Positions 7,201 to 15,614 of a stretch of 46,948 nucleotides of DNA are shown piece by piece. The notes below the pieces were generated by a model. It was not told the origin of the DNA and did not search any database. It saw only the letters and a list, made by a program, of their open reading frames with translations. The translations under genes were made by a program, and so were the position numbers. The stretch is from an uncultured Clostridia bacterium (GTDB lineage Bacteria; Bacillota; Clostridia; Christensenellales; UBA1242): positions 1-46,948 of the forward strand of contig CAKVOF010000006.1 of NCBI GenBank assembly GCA_934778125.1. Direction: 5' to 3'. Numbering within the stretch: the stretch's first letter is position 1; each line of letters begins with the position of its first letter.

Positions 7201-8436
7201 TTGGGAAAAGTTAATAAAGATATTGAAAAAGTGAATAATGATTTAAGAAAACAACAATTAAAAGCTAATGAAAAGGAAACGAAAGAAAAACTTAAATTAA
7301 TCAAACATCAACTAAAAGAAAAGCTTAAAGAGATTGATGAAAATGTTAGAATAAATTCTGAAGGGAAGGCAAGGCACGATAGAAGAGTGCAAAAACTTAA
7401 CGGAAGAGAAGATAAAAAGAGATTAAAAGAAGAATTTAAAGAAGAGCAAACAAGATTAAGGAAAAAGAGCATGGTTAGAGATAAGTTTATGAAATTAGTA
7501 TACTCATCTAAGCTTCGCAAAGCAAATTCAAAAGCAGGTGAAATATATCGCTCAAACTCAGCCCCTATATATAATCCTTCTTATTCAACTATTCCAATGA
7601 GCAAAATTAAGTTTGTTGGCGACTATCAAAAAGGCAAAGCAAGAGCTAGAGAACAACAAAGAGAAAAGGTAGAGTTAGATTACTCTAAAGGAGTAGTAAC
7701 TTTTAATGACTATCTAACTGCAGCATTCAACATACCTGAAATTAAAAATATTTCTATGCAAGTTGGTGATAATAGAATATTAGCAAATATCGAGAATCTA
7801 CTAGATGAAAATGGTAAATTAACCAACTTTGTGGGAAGTGATTTTATTGTAGATTTTCTTCAAAAAGTTAATGCAAATAATATTGTTCTAACAAAATCAG
7901 ATGGTACTCCAATTTATCTATCAAATCTAAACACAGTTTCAAGGCAAGAGACTATAGAAAAAGCAATTAAAGATTCACAAAAAGTGGGCTTTGCCATCAA
8001 TGGTAAACAAAACGACATTCAATTTTCAACTTTTTCTAAAGAAGATGGGAATAGATACGTGGTGGCACCTCTGGCCAGTTTAGTTAGCACTATGAACGAA
8101 ACCGAAATAAGTGATATAATTATTCAAAGTGAAACTTGCATAAGCGCTTTTAAAGATGGTGCCGTTACTAATTTTGTAAGAAATAATGCAGGGGAATATG
8201 TGCCTATTGATGAAGCATCAAGAGAGGAAATTGAATATTCTGGAATTGATACTAATTTTGAGAAAAACCAGAACGAAATAGACAAATCGAATCATAGTGA
8301 ACATTTTTTTGAGGATCATGATAAAGATGAAAGCGATGCGAGTAAAATAGATATGGAATCATCTAAGAATGATGAAAGTTTAGAAAATGTCACGAAGGAT
8401 AATATCGAAATTGATGATGATTTATTACCATTTTAG
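7201..8436 (+). CDS. Unrecognised coiled-coil protein, possible partner of the 8533 product
   Basis: I do not recognise this 411-residue protein. It starts with TTG behind a very strong site (GGCGGAGGATAAA); no ATG is as well placed. Residues ~1-115 are highly charged, rich in Lys, Glu and Arg, and look like a long coiled coil. There is no signal peptide or membrane segment, so it should be cytoplasmic. Residues ~163-250 (TFNDYLTAAFNIPEIKNI...GDNRIL) resemble two segments of the next gene's product, and ~260-340 may be a second, weaker copy. The tail is acidic and ends NIEIDDDLLPF, echoing the NVIDDDINF motif near the end of the neighbour. The two may be structural partners; a catalytic role is not suggested. 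Confidence 0.8.
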   Translation: MGKVNKDIEKVNNDLRKQQLKANEKETKEKLKLIKHQLKEKLKEIDENVRINSEGKARHDRRVQKLNGREDKKRLKEEFKEEQTRLRKKSMVRDKFMKLVYSSKLRKANSKAGEIYRSNSAPIYNPSYSTIPMSKIKFVGDYQKGKARAREQQREKVELDYSKGVVTFNDYLTAAFNIPEIKNISMQVGDNRILANIENLLDENGKLTNFVGSDFIVDFLQKVNANNIVLTKSDGTPIYLSNLNTVSRQETIEKAIKDSQKVGFAINGKQNDIQFSTFSKEDGNRYVVAPLASLVSTMNETEISDIIIQSETCISAFKDGAVTNFVRNNAGEYVPIDEASREEIEYSGIDTNFEKNQNEIDKSNHSEHFFEDHDKDESDASKIDMESSKNDESLENVTKDNIEIDDDLLPF

Positions 8437-8460
8437 CAAGAAATTTAATCAGTTTTGGTA

Positions 8461-8489
8461 TTGACTTGATTATGCATTTAATATATACT
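8461..8489 (+). promoter_or_regulatory. Promoter of the 8533 gene
   Basis: TTGACT (8461-8466), 17 bases and TATACT (8484-8489) lie in the gap after the 7201 gene, so the second gene can be transcribed on its own. Confidence 0.8.
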
Positions 8490-8498
8490 ATAATTAAC

Positions 8499-8520
8499 AA
8501 AATTAGATTACTCTAATTTT
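8499..8520 (+). promoter_or_regulatory. 5' UTR hairpin directly before the ribosome site
   Basis: AAAATTAGA-TTAC-TCTAATTTT is a perfect 9-bp stem with a four-base loop, ending immediately before the AAGGAG of the 8533 gene. It could be an operator near the transcription start, or a structure that affects translation or mRNA stability. Confidence 0.6.
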
Positions 8521-8532
8521 AAGGAGTTTTTT

Positions 8533-10737
8533 ATGGTGGAAAACGAACAAAAAATAAAAGAGAAAAAAAATTTAATAAGATCATTGGCAAATTTGGGTTC
8601 TTTCATAAATTTCATAGATCAAGATGGAAAACCCTTATTGCAAGATAATCATATCAAGATTGAATCTAGCTTAGAGGATTCTGATACCTCAGATTTTTTG
8701 GTTCCTTCTTATAGATATGGACTTTCGTTAAAACAATTTTTAGAAATAGTATTCGATTTTGATGAAAATAATAATAAAATAGAGCTCCGCTATATTGATG
8801 ACAATGCTATTCCAAGCCTTTATTTTATTGAAAAAGTCAAAGATATAGATACTGATAAAAAATATTCTTTTAATGAATACATGGCTAGATATTTTGATAA
8901 AAAAGAAGACTCTCCATTATTCATAAAATTTGGAGATAAAAAAATAAGTGTAAATCAAGAATCTATTTTTGGCAGTTTTGATGATGCGAAAGTGGAAATA
9001 AATACTGCATTAGAGGAACTATATTCTTCATTTGGCGATAAAGCAAGGCTAGTAAAATTTTCTTCAGAGTTTGATCTAACACCATTATTTGAAGATAAAC
9101 TTTTAGATATAGCTCAAGGCAAGATAGTCGCTAATTATAAAGAAGGTCATGCACAAATTGATAACAGCCAATCAGAGGGAGCAAGCGAAGATGAAAGCGG
9201 AATAATTCCACAAACTGAAGGAACAAATCCACAAGACAATAGTGCAACTCCACAAGATAGCATTGATTCTAGAAATGCGGTTCCTAATGATCAATCGCAA
9301 ATGATAGGCGGAAAAGTTAATGCAGATGCTATCTTTGATGGTTTGGCTCAAGTTCCAGGAATTAAAAATATAAATTATAAAACCGCAACAGGTAAAAACT
9401 TAAACACTCCTGTTTATTATTCAAACGATGGCAGAAATATGGAAGTGACTAGTGTTAATGGTTTTGTTTCTGCGCGAGATTATCTTCAGTTATTAAAATT
9501 GATTCCAGGTACACATTTAGATGCAACATTAAGTGATGACAATCACTATTCTGTTGATTTAAACCCTGCATTTATTCCATCAAGAGATAGAAAAATTATT
9601 AGAAAAACAAATGTTGTTGCTAATTCGCCTGAGGTTAAAACTAAAGGATCACATAAAGGTAAAGAGAAACATAAAAAAAATGATAGATTAAAAAAAGCAT
9701 TAGCGGTTGCTGGTGCAACAGTTTTAGCTAGTGCATTAGCGATAGGATTTGCAAATGTTGCAAAGGCCCCAATAATTAAGCAACCAGTCAATCCTAATCC
9801 TGGTGTAATCGATATTGAGCCGAAACCAGTTAATCCAGTTAATCCTGTGAATCCGACACCAGTGAATCCAGTTAATCCTGTTAATCCGGCACCAGTTAAT
9901 CCAGTTAAACCAGTAAATCCTGTTAAACCATCTAAACCAAATAACAACAACTCAAACAATTCTAATGGTTCATCAATCACAACAAAGCCAGGAAATATTA
10001 TTAATGAAGATATCACATTCCCTCAAGAAGAGCCTTCTAAACCTGATATTGTTATTCCATCAAGGCCTAATGGAAATGTTATAGACTCTGAAATAACATT
10101 CCCTCAGGAAGAGCCTTCAAATCCAAACATCACAGAAGATGATATAACAAGGATCGATGAAAGACCAGTTAGTCCAACAACACCAAGTGAAGATTTTGAA
10201 TTTGATGTTGATCACAAAACACCAAACATAGTTTCGCCATCTTTTGATGAAATAATTAAAGACTTAAATAATAAAAGTAATGGTGGATCAAAAGAAGAGG
10301 AGTCAACAACCGCTCCATCATTAGACCAAGATAATGAAACTCCAGATATTCCAACCCCAGATAGACCTTCTAGTGGAACTATTGGAAGCACTGATAAGCA
10401 AGAAGAAAGCTCAAGTTCTGATTCGTTTGATGATTTAAGGAAGTATCTTGAAGAAAAAACAAGTACTAATGAATCAACAACCGAAAGGGAAACGGAGCCA
10501 ACAACTGAAGAACCCACAACCGAGCCTGTTACTGAACCTGTAGTTGAAGAGCCAACAACGGGTGGTTATGAAAAACCCGAAATTCCAACTAATAAAGCCC
10601 CAGAAAAAGAGCCTTCAGAACCATCAAAAAGTGAACCAACCACAAGCGATAGAAATGTTGGAAACACTGGAAATGTGATTGATGATGATATCAATTTCGA
10701 CCAGGAAGATTTAGGTAATGGAATAGATTTTTTCTAA
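8533..10737 (+). CDS. Membrane-anchored protein with proline-rich extracellular tail
   Basis: I do not recognise this 734-residue protein. Its N-terminal ~385 residues lack a signal peptide and appear to hold two or three copies of a ~85-residue domain shared with the 7201 product (near 1-95, 111-195 and 262-343). A basic stretch (KGKEKHKKNDRLKK) precedes one hydrophobic segment at ~388-408, which predicts the N-terminal part inside and the C-terminal part outside. The outside part opens with PVNP repeats, then a Ser/Thr/Glu/Pro-rich low-complexity stalk. The motif GN-V/I-I-x-x-x-I-x-F-x-QEE recurs three times (GNIINEDITFPQEE, GNVIDSEITFPQEE and GNVIDDDINFDQED), the last very near the C-terminus. 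It may link a cytoplasmic assembly to the wall. Confidence 0.82.
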   Translation: MVENEQKIKEKKNLIRSLANLGSFINFIDQDGKPLLQDNHIKIESSLEDSDTSDFLVPSYRYGLSLKQFLEIVFDFDENNNKIELRYIDDNAIPSLYFIEKVKDIDTDKKYSFNEYMARYFDKKEDSPLFIKFGDKKISVNQESIFGSFDDAKVEINTALEELYSSFGDKARLVKFSSEFDLTPLFEDKLLDIAQGKIVANYKEGHAQIDNSQSEGASEDESGIIPQTEGTNPQDNSATPQDSIDSRNAVPNDQSQMIGGKVNADAIFDGLAQVPGIKNINYKTATGKNLNTPVYYSNDGRNMEVTSVNGFVSARDYLQLLKLIPGTHLDATLSDDNHYSVDLNPAFIPSRDRKIIRKTNVVANSPEVKTKGSHKGKEKHKKNDRLKKALAVAGATVLASALAIGFANVAKAPIIKQPVNPNPGVIDIEPKPVNPVNPVNPTPVNPVNPVNPAPVNPVKPVNPVKPSKPNNNNSNNSNGSSITTKPGNIINEDITFPQEEPSKPDIVIPSRPNGNVIDSEITFPQEEPSNPNITEDDITRIDERPVSPTTPSEDFEFDVDHKTPNIVSPSFDEIIKDLNNKSNGGSKEEESTTAPSLDQDNETPDIPTPDRPSSGTIGSTDKQEESSSSDSFDDLRKYLEEKTSTNESTTERETEPTTEEPTTEPVTEPVVEEPTTGGYEKPEIPTNKAPEKEPSEPSKSEPTTSDRNVGNTGNVIDDDINFDQEDLGNGIDFF
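9820..9940 (+). repeat. Proline-rich PVNP coding repeat
   Basis: Tandem degenerate copies of CCAGTTAATCC encode PVNPVNP and PVKPVNP blocks directly outside the membrane segment. Such repeats usually span the peptidoglycan layer and can vary in number by slippage. Confidence 0.85.
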
Positions 10738-10773
10738 TATAATCAAATATTATTTATAAGATTAAAACATAAT

Positions 10774-10805
10774 AAAAATGCTTGAAGTAAATTCAAGCAT
10801 TTTTG
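10774..10805. terminator. Bidirectional terminator
   Basis: AAAAATGCTTGAA-gtaaa-TTCAAGCATTTTT lies between the convergent 8533 and YgjV-like genes, with A and T runs on both sides. Confidence 0.9.
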
Positions 10806-10855
10806 TTTGGATATATTTTAATTAACGGTAATAACAATTCATAATAAGATAATTA

Positions 10856-11452
10856 TTATTTGTTATTTTTAACTTTGTTGTTGTTTACATTGATTGTTTT
10901 ATCATTTTCAATATTTTCAACAACAATTTTTTTATTCATAATAAAATGCATACACAAAACAACAATTGCTGAAATAAATGCAACAATTTCAATTCCAAAA
11001 GAGGTATAAGTTCCAATTATGAAATCGTAAGCACCAAATAAAACGCAAAAAGGAATGATGCTTGCTTTATAAACACCGCTATTTTTTAGGACTTTCAATG
11101 AGGTTACTAGCACAATTGCAATAATAGGAAACACACATTCCCAGCTATCAAATGTTAAAATTCCACAAATAATATATAAAATATCAAAAAAAATTGTATT
11201 TAAAATATCATATTTTTTTGATTGCTTTTTATCTAGCAAAAATTCAAATATAAAACGAATAATTGTTAGTGCAATGATAACTCCACCAACCAAGGCACTT
11301 TTGTTTATTGTTGAAAACAAAAAGTAGTGAGTGGCGAAGAAACCACACGCTAAAATCATAAATATTAGAGTTTTAATTTTCTCTTTAAAATAGAAACTCG
11401 AAACTAGGCAAGCACTAGCAAACACAACGAAAACTTGCGATAATTCATATGC
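10856..11452 (-). CDS. YgjV-like inner membrane protein
   Basis: This is a ~198-residue protein with about seven hydrophobic segments, starting MAYELSQVFVVFASACLVSSF and ending in a hydrophilic Asn/Lys tail. The pattern resembles the YgjV family (Imp-YgjV), whose function is unknown. A further in-frame ATG exists upstream at 11506, but the extra 18 residues have no ribosome site; the chosen ATG also lacks a clear one, so the start is uncertain. It is convergent with the 8533 gene and divergent from the 11632 gene, so it is probably transcribed alone. Confidence 0.65.
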   Translation of the reverse strand, partial: AYELSQVFVVFASACLVSSFYFKEKIKTLIFMILACGFFATHYFLFSTINKSALVGGVIIALTIIRFIFEFLLDKKQSKKYDILNTIFFDILYIICGILTFDSWECVFPIIAIVLVTSLKVLKNSGVYKASIIPFCVLFGAYDFIIGTYTSFGIEIVAFISAIVVLCMHFIMNKKIVVENIENDKTINVNNNKVKNNK

Positions 11453-11574
11453 CATATATAATATAATATCAAAAGTAATTAAAATAGTAAATTTAAAATT
11501 GACCATAAAAAATATTTTTGCAAAAAATTTAGTGAAAAGTTTAGCTTGGTCTGAAATCCGTTGTTTGCAAACTA

Positions 11575-11603
11575 TTGACTAAACACCACAAAATTGTTAA
11601 AAT
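11575..11603 (+). promoter_or_regulatory. Promoter of the 11632 gene
   Basis: TTGACT (11575-11580), 17 bases and TAAAAT (11598-11603) lie 28 bases before the start codon. Confidence 0.7.
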
Positions 11604-11631
11604 AAAAATGAAGTAGAAGTTTGGTGATAAG

Positions 11632-12987
11632 ATGGCTAATGAAAATGTTAAAAACTATCTTAATAAAAAAGAAAAACAAGGTGCATTCAGAACATCTTTT
11701 TTAGATATTGATCCAAATCTTTGGGTTCCATATTGTTTTGAAAAAAGTGAAGATGGAACATATCTTTACTTAGGCGAAAAAATAGACAAAATAAAACCAG
11801 AAAATAATGGAACTAGCAGAAGTGGAAAGTTTTGGATTTTAGATGATGAAGGAAATAAATGGGCGTTATTTGGAAAGAATTTTGAGCATCACGAACATAT
11901 GTTGAATTTAATATATTGTGCGTGTGCTGATTTTGCTGATGTGCCTTGTATGAGTTCAGTTCCAGCAAAATGCCGAGATATAGGCTTAAATGGAGAAGTA
12001 ATAGAATCAAAAGGCTTGCTATCATTAAATGTGTGTACAAATAAATGCCTTTCGTTAATTGATTTTGAGAATAGAGTTTTCAATGCAAATAAAAATAGTT
12101 ATTCAATCAAAAATTTAAAAAATGCAGTTCAAAAATTCATAAAAAATAGTAAGAATGTTTCAATTGACAAAAATTTTGAAAGTGATTTGGCAAAACTAGT
12201 TTTGCTTGACTATTGCACCGCGAATGGTGATAAAAAAACATATGCAAATTATGCTGGGGCTGAAATAAAAACTGGTGAAAATGCAACAATGGTTGCTGTT
12301 GCACCTGCTATGGATAATGGGCTTTGTTTTGGTGTTATGAGTGGAAGTAGGTGGCTTGTTAACACTCCTGAAAAATGTTTAAATGCATGCGAGCAGATAA
12401 ATAGTTTAAAGGCAAATGGGAAGTTGGAAGAGGCTGATGAGGCTTTTTATAAAGAATTTAGGTCAGTTGCGCCAATTATGCCATATCGCCCAATCACAGA
12501 TTATGAATGTGTTAGATTTGATAGCCCCAAATGGGGAAAGTATCTATTGCAATCTCCTGTTATGGTGGATAACTTTTTTAAAGATCAAATGTGCGTGATG
12601 ATGATGCAAAACCCTGATGTTATGCAAACTTTTGATAAAATTAAAACCATAAAGATGGAAGATGTTAGAAAGCTATTATTAGAGAGGTTTCCAGATTTTG
12701 AGATTGACCAAGATGTTTTTAAAGTATGCCAAAGTGTGTTTGAATATAGGGTGAATGCTTTAAATGAAAACTTAAAAGTTATGCAAGAATATAAAGAGAA
12801 AAACCCAGAAAATTACAATGGCTATGTTGAAAGTTTGCAAGGCGAAAAGGAAGTAACTGATTATCAAGTTCGTTACCCAGATATTCGAATCAACCCTAAA
12901 AGATATGGGGTAAATGATTTTGATTATTCCCGTGGAACAGATTATATTAATCCAAACGCAAAGCATAATGACTCAATAGAAATGTGA
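11632..12987 (+). CDS. Divergent HipA/CtkA-like kinase-fold protein (tentative)
   Basis: This is a 451-residue soluble protein without a signal peptide. Residues 190-206 (LLDYCTANGDKKTYAN) and 224-230 (APAMDNG) line up with the catalytic loop (N-x-D-R-H-x-x-N) and metal-binding D-N-G of HipA-type kinases. The N-terminal part (KWALFGKN...E...CACADFADVPC) could be the matching ATP-binding lobe. The catalytic-loop histidine is absent and the spacing is one residue longer, so activity is doubtful. No HipB-like DNA-binding gene is adjacent, so it does not look like a classical toxin-antitoxin pair. The rest of the protein is unrecognised. GGTGAT precedes the ATG. Confidence 0.5.
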   Translation: MANENVKNYLNKKEKQGAFRTSFLDIDPNLWVPYCFEKSEDGTYLYLGEKIDKIKPENNGTSRSGKFWILDDEGNKWALFGKNFEHHEHMLNLIYCACADFADVPCMSSVPAKCRDIGLNGEVIESKGLLSLNVCTNKCLSLIDFENRVFNANKNSYSIKNLKNAVQKFIKNSKNVSIDKNFESDLAKLVLLDYCTANGDKKTYANYAGAEIKTGENATMVAVAPAMDNGLCFGVMSGSRWLVNTPEKCLNACEQINSLKANGKLEEADEAFYKEFRSVAPIMPYRPITDYECVRFDSPKWGKYLLQSPVMVDNFFKDQMCVMMMQNPDVMQTFDKIKTIKMEDVRKLLLERFPDFEIDQDVFKVCQSVFEYRVNALNENLKVMQEYKEKNPENYNGYVESLQGEKEVTDYQVRYPDIRINPKRYGVNDFDYSRGTDYINPNAKHNDSIEM

Positions 12988-13049
12988 AAGAGGTGGAGAA
13001 TTCTATAATAATAACAAAACTGAAATAAAAAGATTTTATTCTCAAATAT

Positions 13050-13079
13050 TTGCATAAAATTTTAATGGTGTGATATACT
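13050..13079 (+). promoter_or_regulatory. Extended -10 promoter of the small lipoprotein gene
   Basis: TTGCAT, 18 bases and TGATATACT (a TGn extension) lie about 25 bases before the small gene at 13104. Confidence 0.65.
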
Positions 13080-13103
13080 TAGTGTAAGTTAGGAGAGATG
13101 CAT

Positions 13104-13259
13104 ATGAAGAAATTTTTAATAGTTTGTGTTATGCTAATTGTTAGTTCATTTATGTTTATGGGGTGCAATAAGATTACCATTGAAAACACTAGCCAATATG
13201 CAATTCAAAAATCGGAAGTCTCAAATGTTCATCAAAATCCAGATATTGAAAAAAATTAA
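13104..13259 (+). CDS. Small lipoprotein, 51 residues
   Basis: MKKFLIVCVMLIVSSFMFMGC is a compact signal peptide ending in a lipobox-like FMGC (Cys21). A short polar mature part of 30 residues ends in DIEKN. TAGGAGAG sits at ideal distance from ATG 13104; another in-frame ATG at 13098 is too close to it. The gene has its own promoter and terminator. It is predicted to be tethered to the outer face of the membrane. The function is unknown. Confidence 0.75.
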   Translation: MKKFLIVCVMLIVSSFMFMGCNKITIENTSQYAIQKSEVSNVHQNPDIEKN

Positions 13260-13274
13260 TTATATTTGATTTAA

Positions 13275-13321
13275 AATTTAATTATTAAAACGCATTATGA
13301 TTTAATAATTAAATTTTTTTT
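13275..13321 (+). terminator. Terminator of the small lipoprotein gene
   Basis: AATTTAATTATTAAA pairs with its complement across a ~10-base loop and is followed by a run of T. Confidence 0.8.
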
Positions 13322-13373
13322 AAAAAAGACTAACACATCAAGAAACTTGTTCTTATTAGTGTTAGTCTTTATT
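13322..13373 (-). terminator. Terminator of the pfl operon
   Basis: On the minus strand GACTAACAC...GTGTTAGTC is followed by TTTTTT, just after the pflB stop. Confidence 0.8.
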
Positions 13374-13388
13374 ATTTGATTATTAAAA

Positions 13389-15614
13389 CTACATTCTGTC
13401 GTGAATTGTTCTTGCGATAACATCATCTTGTTGTTCTTTTGTTAATTTGATGAAGTTAACAGCATAACCTGAAACTCTGATGGTTAATTGAGGATATTTT
13501 TCTGGGTGATTTTGAGCATCGATTAATGTTTCTCTATCGAAAACGTTAACGTTTAAGTGAAAACCGCCATCGTTTGTGTAACCATCAATAATATTGATTA
13601 AGTTGGCAACTTGTTCATCTTCGGTTTTTCCAAGTGAAGAAGGCATAATAGAGAATGTGTTTGAAATACCATCTCTTGCGTTTTCATATGGAAGTTTAGC
13701 AACGCTTTCCAAAGATGCTAAAGCACCATTTTTATCTCTTCCGTGCATTGGGTTTGCACCTGGAGCTAGTGGAACGCCTGCTTTTCTGCCATCTGGTGTG
13801 TTACCAGTTTTCTTTCCATAAACAACGTTTGAAGTGATTGTTAAAATGCTTGTTGTTGGGATTGAATTTCTGTAAGTTTGTTTTCCACGAAGTTTGTTCA
13901 TAAATGTGTTTAATAGGTTAACAGCAAGTTTATCAACTCTATCATCATTGTTACCATATTTAGGGAAGTCGCCTTCAATCTCAAAATCAACAACTAGTCC
14001 GTTTTCATCTCTAATTGTTTTAACTTTAGCATACTTGATTGCAGAAAGTGAGTCTGCTGCGCAAGATAATCCAGCAATACCAGTTGCGAAGAATCTTCTA
14101 ACTTTGTTGTCGTGAAGAGCCATTTCTAAAGCTTCATATGAATATTTATCATGCATATAATGGATAACGTTTAATGTGTTGGCATATAAGTCAACTAACC
14201 AATCCATCATTTGGTCATATTTTTCCATAACTTCATCGAAGTTTAAATATTCGCTTTTAATAGGCTCGAATTCAGGAGCAACTCTAACTTTGGTTTTTTC
14301 ATCAATACCGCCATTGATAGCATATAGCAAGCATTTAGCTAAGTTAGCACGTGCGCCGAAGAATTGCATATCTTTACCAATTCTCATTGAACTTACGCAA
14401 CAAGCAATACCATAGTCATCACCCATTTCAGCACGCATCAATTCATCATTTTCATATTGAATTGAGCAAGTTTCGATTGAAAGTTTTGTGCAGTATTTTT
14501 TGAAGTTTTCTGGTAAATTTTTACTCCAAAGGATTGTTAGGTTTGGCTCTGGGGCAGGGCCTAAGTTTTCAAGAGTGTGAAGCACACGGAAACTGTTTTT
14601 AGTAACCAAACTTCTTCCATCAACACTCATACCACCAACAGATTCAGTTACCCATGTTGGATCTCCAGAGAACAATTCGTTATATTCAGGAGTTCTCATA
14701 AATCTAACCATTCTTAGTTTCATGATGAAGTGGTCCATTAATTCTTGGGCTTCTTTTTCAGTTAATGTTCCATTTTTCAAATCTCTTTCAATATAAATAT
14801 CAAGGAATGTTGAGTTTCTGCCAATACTCATAGCAGCACCATTTTGGTCTTTAACAGCACCAAGGTAACCAAAATATAAGAATTGGATTGCTTCTTGAGC
14901 ATTTTTAGCTGGTTGAGAGATATCAACGCCATAAATTTGAGCCATTTGTTTTAAAGCATTTAAAGCTCTAATTTGTTCTGAAGTTTCTTCTCTATCACGA
15001 ACTAGTTCTTCGGTCATATCGCCCTTTAAAGCTTTTAAATAATCCATTTTATCTTGAATTAATCTGTCAACACCATATAGGGCAACTCTTCTATAGTCAC
15101 CAATAATTCTTCCTCTGCCATATGCATCTGGAAGACCAGTGATAATTCCAGCATGCCTTGCTGCACGCATTTCTTCAGTGTATGCATCAAAAACACCTTG
15201 GTTATGAGTTTTTCTATATCTAGTGAAGATATCTTTAATTTCCGGATCGATTTCGTAACCATAAGCTTCCAAAGCTTTTTCGCTCATTTTAATTCCACCA
15301 AATGGTTGAAGTGAACGTTTTAATGGTTTATCAGTTTGAAGACCAACAATTTTTTCTAGGTTTTTATCAATGTAACCAGCTCCATGGCTTGTTAGGGTAG
15401 ACACAACTTTAGTGTCTGCATCTAAAACGCCATTGTTTGCTCTTTCTTGTTTGAATAATTTTTTAAGTTTTTCCATCAATTCTTCTGTTGCAGGTGTTGT
15501 TCCTTGCAAGAATGATGCATCTCCAGTATATTCAGTGTAGTTTTTGTTAATGAAATCTCTAACATTAATTTCATTGCACCAAGCACCTTCAACAAATCCA
15601 TTCCATTGTTCCAT
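13389..15614 (-). CDS. pflB: Formate acetyltransferase (pyruvate formate-lyase)
   Basis: This glycyl-radical enzyme converts pyruvate and CoA to acetyl-CoA and formate under anaerobic conditions. The 741 residues match the family. The catalytic cysteine pair is present in GIACCVSSM (Cys405-Cys406). The C-terminal radical motif RVSGYAVNF places the radical at Gly716. Other family blocks are TPDGRKAG and GGFHLNVNVFD. The ATG overlaps the pflA stop by one base (TAATG), and its AAGGAG site lies inside the last pflA codons, so the two are translationally coupled. The activase gene comes first, the reverse of the common order. Confidence 0.98.
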   Translation of the reverse strand: MEQWNGFVEGAWCNEINVRDFINKNYTEYTGDASFLQGTTPATEELMEKLKKLFKQERANNGVLDADTKVVSTLTSHGAGYIDKNLEKIVGLQTDKPLKRSLQPFGGIKMSEKALEAYGYEIDPEIKDIFTRYRKTHNQGVFDAYTEEMRAARHAGIITGLPDAYGRGRIIGDYRRVALYGVDRLIQDKMDYLKALKGDMTEELVRDREETSEQIRALNALKQMAQIYGVDISQPAKNAQEAIQFLYFGYLGAVKDQNGAAMSIGRNSTFLDIYIERDLKNGTLTEKEAQELMDHFIMKLRMVRFMRTPEYNELFSGDPTWVTESVGGMSVDGRSLVTKNSFRVLHTLENLGPAPEPNLTILWSKNLPENFKKYCTKLSIETCSIQYENDELMRAEMGDDYGIACCVSSMRIGKDMQFFGARANLAKCLLYAINGGIDEKTKVRVAPEFEPIKSEYLNFDEVMEKYDQMMDWLVDLYANTLNVIHYMHDKYSYEALEMALHDNKVRRFFATGIAGLSCAADSLSAIKYAKVKTIRDENGLVVDFEIEGDFPKYGNNDDRVDKLAVNLLNTFMNKLRGKQTYRNSIPTTSILTITSNVVYGKKTGNTPDGRKAGVPLAPGANPMHGRDKNGALASLESVAKLPYENARDGISNTFSIMPSSLGKTEDEQVANLINIIDGYTNDGGFHLNVNVFDRETLIDAQNHPEKYPQLTIRVSGYAVNFIKLTKEQQDDVIARTIHDRM

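Noticed and set aside
9546..10016. Minus-strand frame of 156 codons rich in Leu-Thr-Gly repeats
   Set aside because: It is the mirror of the PVNP-coding repeats of the 8533 gene, with no ribosome site.
11632..12987. HipBA toxin-antitoxin module
   Set aside because: Only a weak HipA resemblance is present and no small helix-turn-helix gene is adjacent.
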